Positions 7,675 to 16,037 of a DNA stretch of 37,670 nucleotides are shown piece by piece; position 1 is the stretch's first letter; the number at the start of each line of letters is the position of its first letter. This DNA comes from Micromonospora orduensis (GTDB lineage Bacteria; Actinomycetota; Actinomycetes; Mycobacteriales; Micromonosporaceae), in NCBI RefSeq assembly GCF_006228125.1, contig NZ_VDFY01000095.1:1-37670 (forward strand), read 5' to 3'. The notes below the pieces were generated by a model. The model did no database searches. It was not told where the DNA came from and worked only from the letters and a program-made list of their open reading frames with translations. Both the position numbers and the translations under genes were made by a program.

Positions 7675-8679
7675 TCAGCTGGTGGCGAACGCACCGTCCG
7701 AGGAGAAGATCAGGCCCACGCTGATCGAACCGTCGCGCAGCGCGCTCTTGGTCAGCGGCCCGCCCTGGTCCAGCGAGGAGAACGAGCCCACCGACAGCCC
7801 GTACGTCTTCTCCAGACCCGGCTTGCAGAACGGGCGCTGCTGGCACTCCGGCGGGCCACCCAGCACCGTCGCGCTGCCGGAGCACTTCGCGGCCAGCTCG
7901 GAGAGCGTGCGGACGCCGTACTTGTCGGCGAACGCCTGGGTCACCGCGAAGGCGTTCTGGTCCTGCGCGGCGGCCGGGGCGCCGAAGGTGATGCCCACCT
8001 TGTCGCCCTCGGCCTTGAGGGCTGTCACCGTCGTGTTGATGTCCGGCGAGGAGACCGGCTGGGCGCTCGGGCCGTTGGCCTTGGTGTTGAGGAACTCGGC
8101 CATCGTCGCCGCGTACTCCGGGACGACCTGGACCTCGCCCTTCTCCAGGGCCGGCTCGTACAGCTCCCGGTTGCCGATCTGCTGCACCTTGACCTGGTAG
8201 CCCGCAGCGGTGAGCGCGATCCGGTACAGCTCGCCCAGGATCTGGCTCTCGGCGAAGTTGCCGGCGCCCACCGTGATGTCGCCGCCCGGACCCTTGGCGA
8301 TGCCCGCGGTGAGGTTGTTGGCGCTGGCGAACTCCTCGGCGGCCACCTTCGGAGTCTTCCGGTCGTCGTTCACGGCCTTGTTGAGCTGGATCAGCTTCGG
8401 CGTGTCGAGCACCGCCGAGACCTTGTCGAGCGCCGCGATCAGCTGCGGGTTGGCCGCCTTGCTGTTGACCGCCGGGATGATGTTGTCGGAGTTCTGGAGC
8501 TTCTTGTCGTCCTGCAGAGCGATGAGCTGCTCGCCCTTCACCGGGGCGCAGCCGGCGCCGGAGGCGCTCTGCTGCGGCGCGTCGGTGCCGGACGAACCGG
8601 CGTCGCCACACCCGGTGAGGAGCGCTGCCCCGGCGACGACGCCGACAGCGCCGATCGCGAGACGTGTACGTGCGCGCAT
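7675..8679 (-). CDS. Osmoprotectant ABC transporter binding lipoprotein, apparently circularly permuted
   Basis: A 334-residue lipoprotein. The signal peptide ends in lipobox LLTGC (Cys24). Residues 134-334 start like the ordinary beginning of an OpuAC/ProX domain (ITVGAGNFAESQILGELY, then VVPEYAATMAEFL) and stop at VGLIFSSDGAFATS. Residues 51-123 (LIALQDDKK, NIIPAVNSK, ALDKVSAVLDTPKLIQLN) match what normally follows that point in the family, such as the C-terminal part of M. tuberculosis ProX. The C-terminal segment has therefore moved to the front, with a short Gly-rich linker at about 124-133. Four further cysteines (44, 266, 279, 285) may form disulfides. ATG 8679 has AAGG upstream. It lies 214 bases downstream of the permease genes on the same strand. 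Confidence 0.85.
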   Translation of the reverse strand: MRARTRLAIGAVGVVAGAALLTGCGDAGSSGTDAPQQSASGAGCAPVKGEQLIALQDDKKLQNSDNIIPAVNSKAANPQLIAALDKVSAVLDTPKLIQLNKAVNDDRKTPKVAAEEFASANNLTAGIAKGPGGDITVGAGNFAESQILGELYRIALTAAGYQVKVQQIGNRELYEPALEKGEVQVVPEYAATMAEFLNTKANGPSAQPVSSPDINTTVTALKAEGDKVGITFGAPAAAQDQNAFAVTQAFADKYGVRTLSELAAKCSGSATVLGGPPECQQRPFCKPGLEKTYGLSVGSFSSLDQGGPLTKSALRDGSISVGLIFSSDGAFATS

Positions 8680-8893
8680 GTGCCCGCCTTCCGTGTCCCG
8701 GCGCGGCCCGTCCCGGGCCGGCCGCGTGTCCGACGGGCGATCCTGACTGTTGGTCGCCCGCGAATGTCCACCCAACATCCTCCGGAACGGACCGACAACC
8801 CGAGATGGACTTCGTCACCTCATAGTCACCGACCGCACCACAGGCGTTCGACGGATCGCCGCCGGCTCACCCGGACGGAGCAGCGGGCGCGGA

Positions 8894-9634
8894 TCAGGCG
8901 CGGCCGGTGGCATCGGCGGGCCGGGGCTGGCCCGTCCGCTGCCGCCCGCGCCGCAGCGGACGGGGCGTGACCAGCCGTTCGACACCACCGAGGACCACCT
9001 CGGCCAGCAGTGCGAGCGCGGCCACCAGCACGCCGCCGGCCAGGATCTGACCGCCGCCGCCGGCGATACCCAGGCCGAACCCGGTCCGGATGATCTCGCC
9101 GAGGCCGCCGCCGTTGACGAACGAGGCCAGCGCGGCGGTCGCGATCACCTGCACCGCGGCGGTCCGGAAGCCGGCCGCCAGGTAGGGCACGGCGAGCGGC
9201 AACTCCACCCGCCGCAGCACCTGCCCGCCGGACAGACCCATCCCCCGGGCGGCGTCGCGGGCCTCCGGGTCCGCCTGACGCACACCGGTGTACGCGTTGG
9301 CCAGCAGCGGCGGTACGGCGAACACGGCCAGCGCCACCACCACCGGCGTACGCCCGAAGCCGCTGGCGAAGACCACCGGGAGGATGGTCAGCAGTGCCAG
9401 CGTCGGAATCGCCAGGGTGGCGTTGGACACCAGCACCACCAGGCCGCCGCCCCGTCCGGTGTGCCCCAGCCACAGCCCGAGCGGCCAGGCCACCAGGCAG
9501 CCGAGCGCCACCGCCAGCGCCGAGATGGTGAGGTGCTCGCCGAGGCGGTCCAGCATCCCGCCGGGGTTCGTCCAGTTCAGCGGGTCGTTGATCCAGACGA
9601 CCGCCTCGCCGATCGGGTTCGCCGCTGCGGTCAC
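8894..9634 (-). CDS. Osmoprotectant ABC transporter permease A
   Basis: A 246-residue inner-membrane permease of the OpuBB/ProW type with about five to six hydrophobic helices. It carries the BPD_transp_1 coupling motif EARDAARGMGLSGGQVLRRVELPLAVPYLAAG (in pieces around residues 125-155), which contacts the ATPase. The GTG start at 9634 overlaps the permease B stop (GTGA) and has a very good GAGGAGG site upstream, so the two permeases are translationally coupled. The last 20 residues are Arg/Pro-rich. Together with permease B, the ATPase and the binding protein it forms a quaternary-amine importer. Confidence 0.9.
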   Translation of the reverse strand: MTAAANPIGEAVVWINDPLNWTNPGGMLDRLGEHLTISALAVALGCLVAWPLGLWLGHTGRGGGLVVLVSNATLAIPTLALLTILPVVFASGFGRTPVVVALAVFAVPPLLANAYTGVRQADPEARDAARGMGLSGGQVLRRVELPLAVPYLAAGFRTAAVQVIATAALASFVNGGGLGEIIRTGFGLGIAGGGGQILAGGVLVAALALLAEVVLGGVERLVTPRPLRRGRQRTGQPRPADATGRA

Positions 9635-10317
9635 CGTGCCCTCCTCGCGGTCCACGGGGTCACCAGCCGGGCGACCAGGACGAGCAGCAGGTCGAGGACG
9701 ACGGCGAGCGCCACGCAGAGCACCGAACCGGTCATGATCTCGGCCTTGTAGAGGTTGTTCTGGAAGCCCGCGAAGATCAGCTGCCCGAGGCCGCCGTGCC
9801 CGACAAGCACGCCCACCGTGACCAACGCCACCGTGGAGACGGTCGCCAGCCGCAGCCCGGTCAGGATGCCCGGCACGGCCAGCGGCAGGTCGATCCGGAA
9901 CAGCCGCCCCCACCGGCCGTAGCCCATGCCCTCGGCGGCCTCGCCGACCTCCGGCGGCACCTGGTTGAGCCCGGCCACCACATTGCGGACGATCAGCAGC
10001 AGCGCGTAGAGGACCAGTCCGACAAGCACCGTGGTCGTCCCGGTGCCCAGGTACGGCGCGATGAACGCGAAGAGCGCCAACGACGGGATGGTGTAGACCA
10101 CCCCGCTGACCGCGAGGATCGGACCGGCGAGCGGACGGACCCAGTACGCCAGCACCGACAACGGGAGGGCGATCAGCACCGCGATCAGCACCGCCCGCCC
10201 GGTGAGGGAGGCGTGTTCGCGCACCGCGGCGAGGATCGTGTCAGAGTTGTCCCGCACGTACTGCCAGGAGAACCAGGGGTTACCCGGGTCGGCCCGGTAG
10301 CTCAGGCGGAAGGACAT
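9631..10317 (-). CDS. Osmoprotectant ABC transporter permease B
   Basis: A 228-residue permease, paralogous to permease A, with about six helices. Its coupling loop reads EVGEAAEGMGYGRWGRLFRI followed by DLPLAVPGILTGLRLA (about residues 125-160). It is the first gene of the minus-strand transporter operon. ATG 10317 is only two bases from the GTG of the divergent ATPase gene, so its promoter must lie inside that coding sequence. No strong ribosome site is seen upstream on the minus strand (a weak GGGGTAACG), which may mean a different initiation mode or a slightly different start. Confidence 0.9.
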   Translation of the reverse strand: MSFRLSYRADPGNPWFSWQYVRDNSDTILAAVREHASLTGRAVLIAVLIALPLSVLAYWVRPLAGPILAVSGVVYTIPSLALFAFIAPYLGTGTTTVLVGLVLYALLLIVRNVVAGLNQVPPEVGEAAEGMGYGRWGRLFRIDLPLAVPGILTGLRLATVSTVALVTVGVLVGHGGLGQLIFAGFQNNLYKAEIMTGSVLCVALAVVLDLLLVLVARLVTPWTARRAR

Positions 10318-10319
10318 AC

Positions 10320-11324
10320 GTGGACGTTACCCCGGAGGCCCCCGGCCCGGCCGGCTCCCCTCGCGCGGCGTCGATCTCCCTGCACGGCATCCAGAAGCGC
10401 TACCCGAACGGCACCGAGGCCGTCCGGGAGCTCAGCCTGGACGTCAGGGCCGGTGAGCTGGTGGTCCTGATCGGCCCGTCCGGCTGCGGCAAGTCGACGG
10501 TGCTGCGCATGATCAACAGACTGATCGAGCCGACCTCGGGCCGGATCATGCTCGGCGACGAGGACGTCACCGACGTCGACCCGGTGCGGCTGCGCCGCCG
10601 GATCGGCTACGTGATCCAGAACGTCGGCCTGTTTCCACACCAGACGGTCCGCGCGAACGTGGCCACCGTGCCGGGCCTGCTCCGGTGGCCCAAGGGCCAG
10701 ACCCGGGCACGGGTCGACGAGCTGCTCGACCTGGTCGGACTGGACCCGGCCCAGTTCGGCGGCCGCTACCCGCACGAGCTGTCCGGCGGCCAGCGGCAGC
10801 GGGTGGGGGTGGCCCGCGCGCTCGCCGCCGACCCGGTGGTGCTGCTGATGGACGAGCCGTTCTCCGCCGTCGACCCGATCGTCCGGGCCCGCCTCCAGGA
10901 GGAGTTCCTCCGACTCCAGGCCGAGGTGCGCAAGACGATCGTGCTGGTCACCCACGACCTCGACGAGGCCGTACGGCTCGGCGACCGGATCGCGGTGCTG
11001 TCCCAGGGCGGTCACCTGGAGCAGTACGACACCCCGGCCGCCCTGCTCGGCGCGCCCGCCACGCCGTTCGTGCGCGAGTTCGTCGGCGCCGACCGGGGCA
11101 TCCGCCGACTGGTGGTCACCCCCCTGGACCGGGATTCGCTGGACCCGCTGGCCGGTGACACCGCCACGGACCTGCCCACCGTGCCGCTGGACGGCTCCGC
11201 GTACGACGCGTTGGGCGTCCTGCTCACCTCGGGCCGGGACCGGCTCGTGGTGACCGACGACGGTCGACCCGTCGGGGCGCTCACCCGGCAGCGTCTGCTC
11301 GACCTCGGCCGGGCGACGGGCTGA
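10320..11324 (+). CDS. Osmoprotectant ABC transporter ATPase
   Basis: A 334-residue ABC ATPase of the OpuCA/ProV class that powers uptake of glycine betaine, choline or carnitine-like solutes. Walker A GPSGCGKST (52-60), Q-loop Gln100, signature LSGGQ (154-158), Walker B VVLLMDEP (173-180) and switch His212 are all intact. The C-terminus (about 290-330, AYDALGVLLTSGRDRLVVTD) resembles one CBS motif, shorter than the usual pair. GTG 10320 has AAGGA 6 bases upstream, within permease B's first codons on the other strand. The ATPase is thus encoded divergently from its permeases, unlike the usual single operon. Confidence 0.92.
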   Translation: MDVTPEAPGPAGSPRAASISLHGIQKRYPNGTEAVRELSLDVRAGELVVLIGPSGCGKSTVLRMINRLIEPTSGRIMLGDEDVTDVDPVRLRRRIGYVIQNVGLFPHQTVRANVATVPGLLRWPKGQTRARVDELLDLVGLDPAQFGGRYPHELSGGQRQRVGVARALAADPVVLLMDEPFSAVDPIVRARLQEEFLRLQAEVRKTIVLVTHDLDEAVRLGDRIAVLSQGGHLEQYDTPAALLGAPATPFVREFVGADRGIRRLVVTPLDRDSLDPLAGDTATDLPTVPLDGSAYDALGVLLTSGRDRLVVTDDGRPVGALTRQRLLDLGRATG

Positions 11325-11347
11325 CCTGTCCCGTCACGCCGGTGCGC

Positions 11348-11851
11348 TCAGGCGCGACCGCCGAGGCTGGCGGTGCCGATGATCCAGCCGGAGAGGAAGC
11401 CGTAGCCGGCCCCGGCGCTGGCCTCCTGCAACGCCCGCAGCAGCGACGGATCGGGGCCGAGCAGCGCCGCCAGCACAGCGGCGAGCCCGCCGGCCAGCAC
11501 GTACGCGGCCCAGCCGGAGAAGAACTGGCTGACCGAGCCGGGCACCCGGGCCACCTGCGCGGCGGGCAGCAGATAGAGCAGCGCCACCGCGAGAACCACA
11601 AGCGCCACGGCCCGCAGGTCGGCGGCGAACAACCCGCCGGCCTGCCCGTCCGCGTCCAGCCGCCAGGATGGCCAGGCGAGCAGACGCAGGTAGAAGGCGA
11701 CGCCCGAGTCCGGGTCGGTCTGGCTGGCGGCCCAAGCGGTGTACGCCGGGCTGCCGCAGATGCCCACCAGCAGCAGCACGGCGAGCGCGCCGGTGCCGGC
11801 GGCCGTTCCGTACCGGCTCACCGGGCCGGACCGGTGCAGAAACGATGTCAT
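11348..11851 (-). CDS. Small polytopic membrane protein of unknown function
   Basis: A 167-residue protein with about four hydrophobic stretches (roughly residues 17-36, 77-97, 107-130 and 145-162) and no motif I recognise. An extracytoplasmic segment with Trp residues (AWPSWRLDADG, near 57) follows the first helix. ATG 11851 is preferred because the longer frame to 11989 starts with non-hydrophobic, low-quality sequence. It converges on the ATPase gene with 23 bases between them, and lies 53 bases downstream of the 102-residue gene, perhaps in one transcript with it. Confidence 0.65.
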   Translation of the reverse strand: MTSFLHRSGPVSRYGTAAGTGALAVLLLVGICGSPAYTAWAASQTDPDSGVAFYLRLLAWPSWRLDADGQAGGLFAADLRAVALVVLAVALLYLLPAAQVARVPGSVSQFFSGWAAYVLAGGLAAVLAALLGPDPSLLRALQEASAGAGYGFLSGWIIGTASLGGRA

Positions 11852-11904
11852 CCGCCCAGGCCCGGTACCGCTCTGGCGGGTGGACCTGGGCTGCCCCGAG
11901 CGGC

Positions 11905-12213
11905 TCAGTGCTTCATCAGGTAGTCGATGAAGGCGGCCCGCAGCAGCGGCGCCGACTCCTCGTAGCCGTGCCCGGTCAGCTCCCGCCACAGGGCGTTCGC
12001 CTCGTCGATGGTCGGGCCGATCGAGTTCGGTGCGCCGTCCAGCACCGTCGCCTCGTCCGCGTTCGGCAGGTGCCGCAGCACCGACCAGAAGAAGCCCACG
12101 TCGCGACGCTCCCGGGCCAGGGCGAACGCCCGCTCCCGCAACTCCTCGGTGGACAACGCGTCGAGTGCCTCGAACGAGGTTCCGCCGGGGGTGGCGGCAG
12201 GTGAGTCGGTCAT
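11905..12213 (-). CDS. Conserved-looking small soluble protein
   Basis: A 102-residue acidic, helical protein with no signal peptide or TM helix. Recognisable text is SFEALDALSTEELRERAFALARERRDVGFFWSVLRHLP in two parts (residues 13-50), then a C-terminal ALWRELTGHGYEESAPLLRAAFIDYL. The second part looks like a short helical repeat unit. The family is not recognised. The start at 12213 is chosen over the 197-residue frame because upstream codons have the composition of an overlapping shadow. It lies 52 bases after the RbsC-like gene on the same strand. Confidence 0.65.
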   Translation of the reverse strand: MTDSPAATPGGTSFEALDALSTEELRERAFALARERRDVGFFWSVLRHLPNADEATVLDGAPNSIGPTIDEANALWRELTGHGYEESAPLLRAAFIDYLMKH

Positions 12214-12265
12214 GCCGCCGAGCCTAACGGGCGAGATCAGCTCCGGCGCTGCGACGCGACACGGC

Positions 12266-13483
12266 TCACCGCTCGTCGGTGTCCCACCGGCGTGGGCTGT
12301 CCTCCCACCGCGGCTCCCGCCACGGGTCGGTCGGCTGCTGCGCGGCCGGCGTCGGAAGAGTCGGCGGCCAGTTGTCCACCGACTGCGACTGCGGCATGGC
12401 CCAGCCCGTGCTGATCGTGCCGTCGCCGACCGGTTCGGACCGGTCGGGGACGGCACCCGGCCGGGGACGCCCGAACGTCTCGACCAGACGCGTGACAAGC
12501 AATCCGACGCCGAGCGCCGCCCCGCCCACCGCCCAGGTGCTCAACGTCCAGCCCCGCTCCGGCGCGTACTCCCTCAGGACGGTGACCAGGCTGACCGCCA
12601 GCAGGGTGCCGAACACTCCGCCCCGGCGGCCGAACGCGCTGGTGCCGCCGAGCAACGCCACCCCGAGCGCCAGCACGGTCCAGTCCAGTCCGGTGTCGGG
12701 GGTGACCGGGCCGGGACCGTTCGCGGCGATCAGCACGCCGCCGAGCGCGGCCAGCACGGTCGAGCCGACCAGCGCGACGGCGGCGACCACGGCGGCCAGC
12801 ACACCCCGGCGGCGGGCCGGATCGGTGACCGGTCGGTACCGGCCGATCAGGCGGCGGATCGGCCGGATCGTGCCGAACAGCCCGCCGAGCACCGCCACCG
12901 CGGCGAACCCGGCGAAGAGGTAGCCGGCCGTCCGCCCGGGGTCGTAGTCGCCCTGCACCAGCACCGCCGTCGAACGGCGTTCGATGAACACCACCACGCC
13001 GGCCGCGCCGGCCAGGCTGGCCGCCCAGGCCGGCACGTGCAGCACCACCACGACCAACGCGAGCGCGAGCCCGCCCAGCGCGGCGACCGCGACGGCCGGG
13101 CCGACGGACGCCGCCAGACCCCGATCTCCCTGCTCGGCGTAGTGCAGGGCGGCCGCGATCGCGACCGGCCCGACGGCCAGGTTGGGGGCGGCGGTCCGCA
13201 GGCTCAGCCCGGCCGCGAGGGCGAGGAGCCCGAGCCCGACCGCGTCGACAAGCACCGTACGCAGGTTGTCGGCACGCAGGGCGGCCGAGTCCTCCCGCCA
13301 GAGCAGCCAGCCCAGCGCGACCAGGCCGGCCACCAGGAGGAACTCCCACCACACGTGCACACCCACCCGGTCCCGGCCCGGTTCACCGTGGGTGGGGTCG
13401 TCGAAGACGCTCTCCAGTACGACGGCGGGCACCCCGGACGAGGGCTCAGCCGACCGGTCCCTGCCCGGTTCTTCGTACCCCAT
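12266..13483 (-). CDS. Orphan RbsC-like ABC permease-type membrane protein
   Basis: A 405-residue protein with about ten hydrophobic helices between residues 45 and 335, flanked by a 40-residue acidic N-terminus and a 65-residue Pro/Trp-rich cytoplasmic tail. The segments LSLRTAAPNLAVGPVAIAA (94-112) and LGGTSAFGRRGGVFGTLLAV (278-297) match the conserved loops of simple-sugar permeases of the RbsC/BPD_transp_2 family (compare GxxxLSVG and GGTSLFGGxG). No sugar-ABC ATPase or binding protein is nearby. ATG 13483 has GGGGAGG upstream. The function may be transport with distant partners, or a repurposed membrane role as in the M. tuberculosis-type membrane gene near folK. Confidence 0.75.
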   Translation of the reverse strand: MGYEEPGRDRSAEPSSGVPAVVLESVFDDPTHGEPGRDRVGVHVWWEFLLVAGLVALGWLLWREDSAALRADNLRTVLVDAVGLGLLALAAGLSLRTAAPNLAVGPVAIAAALHYAEQGDRGLAASVGPAVAVAALGGLALALVVVVLHVPAWAASLAGAAGVVVFIERRSTAVLVQGDYDPGRTAGYLFAGFAAVAVLGGLFGTIRPIRRLIGRYRPVTDPARRRGVLAAVVAAVALVGSTVLAALGGVLIAANGPGPVTPDTGLDWTVLALGVALLGGTSAFGRRGGVFGTLLAVSLVTVLREYAPERGWTLSTWAVGGAALGVGLLVTRLVETFGRPRPGAVPDRSEPVGDGTISTGWAMPQSQSVDNWPPTLPTPAAQQPTDPWREPRWEDSPRRWDTDER

Positions 13484-13601
13484 GACGCCGCCTCCCCAGT
13501 GGCCGGCCGCCTCCGGTCCGGCGCGCGGACGGATCGTGGGCAGCCTCGCTCTCCGATCGCAGGCACCGTACCCGCGCCCGGAGCCGGGCGTAACCCCCTG
13601 G

Positions 13602-14141
13602 TCAGCGCTGGCCGGGGCGGCTCTCGCGCTGGTCCGGCTCACGCTCGTCGTCCGGGCGCTCCGGCACCCGGCAGGAGCGCTCCAGCCAGAGCGCGGCGGC
13701 GACCAGCGCCAGCGAGGCCAGCAGACCGCCGGCGGCGGCCGGCCGGTCCTCCGTGGCCGCGCGGGTGTTCTCGACGAAGAGCCAGCCGGTCAGCCCCGCG
13801 TAGAAACCGGCGAAGATGGCGGCGGCCAGCGCCGACGCCTTGGCCAGCACCACGAACCGGGCGACCATCAGCGGGTTGACCGGATCCCGGCCGGGCTTGC
13901 GCTCGATCCGGCCACGGGTGTTGACGGCGGCGTACGCCTCCAGCACGGCGAGCGCGGCCAGCGTCACGACGGGAAGCCAGGGCAGCCGTGGGATGCCGCT
14001 GTAGTAGAGGCTGCTGATCAACAGCCAGGCCACGGCAGCGGCGGCCAGGGCGGCGACGACCAGGCTCGAGATCCGGGTGGGGCCCATCCGCGACCGGTCG
14101 GGGCCCGACCCGCCCGGTGGTGGGGACTTCGCCTGCGTCAT
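13602..14141 (-). CDS. DUF3180 membrane protein
   Basis: A 179-residue protein with four predicted helices (about residues 25-45, 52-73, 95-120 and 135-152) and a highly charged C-terminus. The position immediately downstream of folK on the same strand, with a 19-base gap, and the WLLISSLYYSGIPRLPWLP loop fit the DUF3180 family (M. tuberculosis Rv3605c is in the same place). ATG 14141 has GGAG 10 bases upstream; GTG 14156 is a weaker alternative. Its role is unknown. It is likely the last gene of the folP-folB-folK transcript. Confidence 0.85.
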   Translation of the reverse strand: MTQAKSPPPGGSGPDRSRMGPTRISSLVVAALAAAAVAWLLISSLYYSGIPRLPWLPVVTLAALAVLEAYAAVNTRGRIERKPGRDPVNPLMVARFVVLAKASALAAAIFAGFYAGLTGWLFVENTRAATEDRPAAAGGLLASLALVAAALWLERSCRVPERPDDEREPDQRESRPGQR

Positions 14142-14160
14142 GCCGGCCGGCTCCACTCGG

Positions 14161-14688
14161 TCATGCGGTCGACTCTAACGCCAACTCCGGCCGGGCACGC
14201 AGATCCAGGACGTCGTCCGCGGCCGGGCCGGTGGTGAGCAGGTCGGTCAGCCAGCCGTGACCGGGCAGCCGCCCGTACGGCTGGATGTCGATCCACGGTC
14301 GCAGCACGAAGGCCCGCAGGTGCGCCCGGGGGTGCGGCAGGGTCAGCTCGGGGTCGTCGCTGAGCACCGGCTCGTCGTCGTCGCCCCAGACGGCGATCAC
14401 GTCCACGTCGAGGGTGCGCGGCCCGAACCGCCGCAGCGGGTCACGGACCCGGCCGGCCGCGAGCTCCGCGGCCCGCGCCCGCTCCAGCCAGTCGCGCGGG
14501 GTCGCGGTCCCGTCCTCGGCCAGCAGCACCGCGTTGAGGTACGCGGGCTGGTCGGCGTCACCCCACGGTGGAGTCTCGTACACCCCGGAGACCACCCGTA
14601 CGGCGTCGCCGAGCGTGGCGACGGCCGTCCGCAGGTGCTCCAGACGGTCGCCCAGGTTGCTGCCGAGCGACAGGACGGCACGGGTCAT
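14161..14688 (-). CDS. folK: 6-hydroxymethyl-7,8-dihydropterin pyrophosphokinase
   Basis: A 175-residue enzyme that transfers pyrophosphate from ATP to hydroxymethyl-dihydropterin, just before the FolP step of folate synthesis. The family signatures are present: LSLGSNLGDR (residues 6-15), ETPPWGDADQPAYLNAV (38-54) and the metal/ATP motif RRFGPRTLDVDVI (86-98), then PHPRAHLRAFVLRPW. ATG 14688 overlaps the folB stop by four bases (ATGA), giving coupled translation. Confidence 0.96.
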   Translation of the reverse strand: MTRAVLSLGSNLGDRLEHLRTAVATLGDAVRVVSGVYETPPWGDADQPAYLNAVLLAEDGTATPRDWLERARAAELAAGRVRDPLRRFGPRTLDVDVIAVWGDDDEPVLSDDPELTLPHPRAHLRAFVLRPWIDIQPYGRLPGHGWLTDLLTTGPAADDVLDLRARPELALESTA

Positions 14689-15053
14689 CGGGAACGCGTC
14701 CGGGTCATGGTGACCGCCACGTCGGTGAAGGTGTGCGGCACCGGGGCCTCCGGCTTGTGCACGGTGACCGTGGCGGCGTCGACCCGCTCGTCGGCCAGGC
14801 ACACCGTGAGCAGCCGGTCCGCCAGGGTCTCGATGAGGTTGACCGGCTCACCGGTGATCACCGCGACCAGCCGCTCGGCCAGCTCGCCGTAGTGCACGGT
14901 GGCGGCGACGTCGTCGCTGGCGGCGGCCGGGGCGAGGTCCATCTCCAGGACGGCGTCGACGACGAAGTCCTGCCCCTGCGCCCGTTCGAAGTCGTACACG
15001 CCGTGCCGGCCGTGTGCCCGCAGGCCGGTCAGCTGGATCCGGTCGGTCGTCAT
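14685..15053 (-). CDS. folB: Dihydroneopterin aldolase
   Basis: A 122-residue enzyme that cleaves dihydroneopterin to hydroxymethyl-dihydropterin. The pterin-binding N-terminus (LTGLRAHGRHGVYDFERAQG, residues 8-27) and the late lysine in VHKPEAPVP (98-106) are typical of the family, and its length is normal. ATG 15053 overlaps the folP stop by four bases and its own stop overlaps folK, so folP, folB and folK form a tightly coupled operon. Confidence 0.95.
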   Translation of the reverse strand: MTTDRIQLTGLRAHGRHGVYDFERAQGQDFVVDAVLEMDLAPAAASDDVAATVHYGELAERLVAVITGEPVNLIETLADRLLTVCLADERVDAATVTVHKPEAPVPHTFTDVAVTMTRTRSR

Positions 15054-15916
15054 CGCCGCCCCTCTCGTTCCGTTCCGGCCGTCAGGCGCGGGCTGCCGGT
15101 CGCGGCCCAGACGGCGAGCGCGTCGGTGGTGGCGCGTACGTCGTGCACGCGTACCCCCCAGGCGCCCGCCGCCACCGCGAGCACGCTTGTGGCGACGGTG
15201 GCCGCCTCCCGCTGCGCGGTGGGTCGCGGCGTGCCGTCCGCGTCGGCGAGCAGCCCGCCGAGGTACGACTTGCGGCTGGCGCCGAAGAGCAGCGGGTACC
15301 CGAGGTCCAGCAGCTCCGGCAGCCGGGCGCTGAGTTCCCAGTTGTGCGCGGCCGTCTTGGCGAAGCCGAGGCCGGGGTCGATGACGATGCGATCGGCGGC
15401 CACCCCGGCGGCCAACGCCGAGTCGATCCGCTGGGACAGCTCGGCCCGCACGTCGGCGACCACGTCGCCGTAGCTGGCCAGCTCGCGCATCTGCCGGGAG
15501 TGGCCCCGCCAGTGCATCAGCACCCACGGGCAGCCGGCGTCGCGGACCACCCGGGCCATGTCGGGGTCGGCCAAGCCGCCGGAGACGTCGTTGACCACCA
15601 CCGCGCCGGCCCCGAGGGCGGCCTCCGCCACCCGGGCGCGGCTGGTGTCGATGCTGACCGGCACCCCGGCTGCGGTCAGCGCGCGGATGACCGGCAGCAC
15701 CCGGTCCGCCTCGGTCGCCGCGTCGATCCGCTCGGCGCCCGGGCGGGTCGACTCGCCGCCGACGTCCACCAGGTGCGCTCCGGCGTCGCGCAGACGGACG
15801 CCGTGTCCGACGGCCGCGTCGAGGTCGGCGTACCGTCCGCCGTCGGAGAAGGAGTCCGGCGTGACGTTGAGGACGCCCATCACCACCGGGCCCGGAGCCC
15901 GCACCAGATCGGTCAC
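15050..15916 (-). CDS. folP: Dihydropteroate synthase
   Basis: A 288-residue TIM-barrel enzyme that joins p-aminobenzoate to hydroxymethyl-dihydropterin pyrophosphate; it is the sulfonamide target. Motifs seen are VMGVLNVTPDSFSDGG (near residues 12-27), DVGGESTRPGA, SIDTSR, NDVSGG, IVIDPGLGFAKT and GASRKS, all intact. The start is GTG 15916; no clear ribosome site precedes it, so a short or leaderless transcript is possible. In M. tuberculosis folP directly follows ftsH and folE. Here those genes are about 12.9 kb away, so folP must have its own promoter, facing the divergent secretion-like block. Confidence 0.96.
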   Translation of the reverse strand: MTDLVRAPGPVVMGVLNVTPDSFSDGGRYADLDAAVGHGVRLRDAGAHLVDVGGESTRPGAERIDAATEADRVLPVIRALTAAGVPVSIDTSRARVAEAALGAGAVVVNDVSGGLADPDMARVVRDAGCPWVLMHWRGHSRQMRELASYGDVVADVRAELSQRIDSALAAGVAADRIVIDPGLGFAKTAAHNWELSARLPELLDLGYPLLFGASRKSYLGGLLADADGTPRPTAQREAATVATSVLAVAAGAWGVRVHDVRATTDALAVWAATGSPRLTAGTEREGRR

Positions 15917-15985
15917 TACTAGACGGTACCGGTCGCGGTGGCGGCCCCCCGCGACCCGGGGCAACCCTCCCTGACGTGCTGGTTA

Positions 15986-15997
15986 GAACAGGTGTAC
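15986..15997. promoter_or_regulatory. LexA-box-like dyad
   Basis: GAACAGGTGTAC fits the actinobacterial SOS box GAAC-N4-GTTC with one mismatch (A for T). It lies between folP and the secretion-like block, about 50 bases upstream of the -35 candidate at 16038. This is weak evidence only, since one-mismatch matches occur by chance. Confidence 0.25.
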
Positions 15998-16037
15998 GAT
16001 CGGTCATCCGGGCAGCATCAGGCATCCCGTTCGCGGC

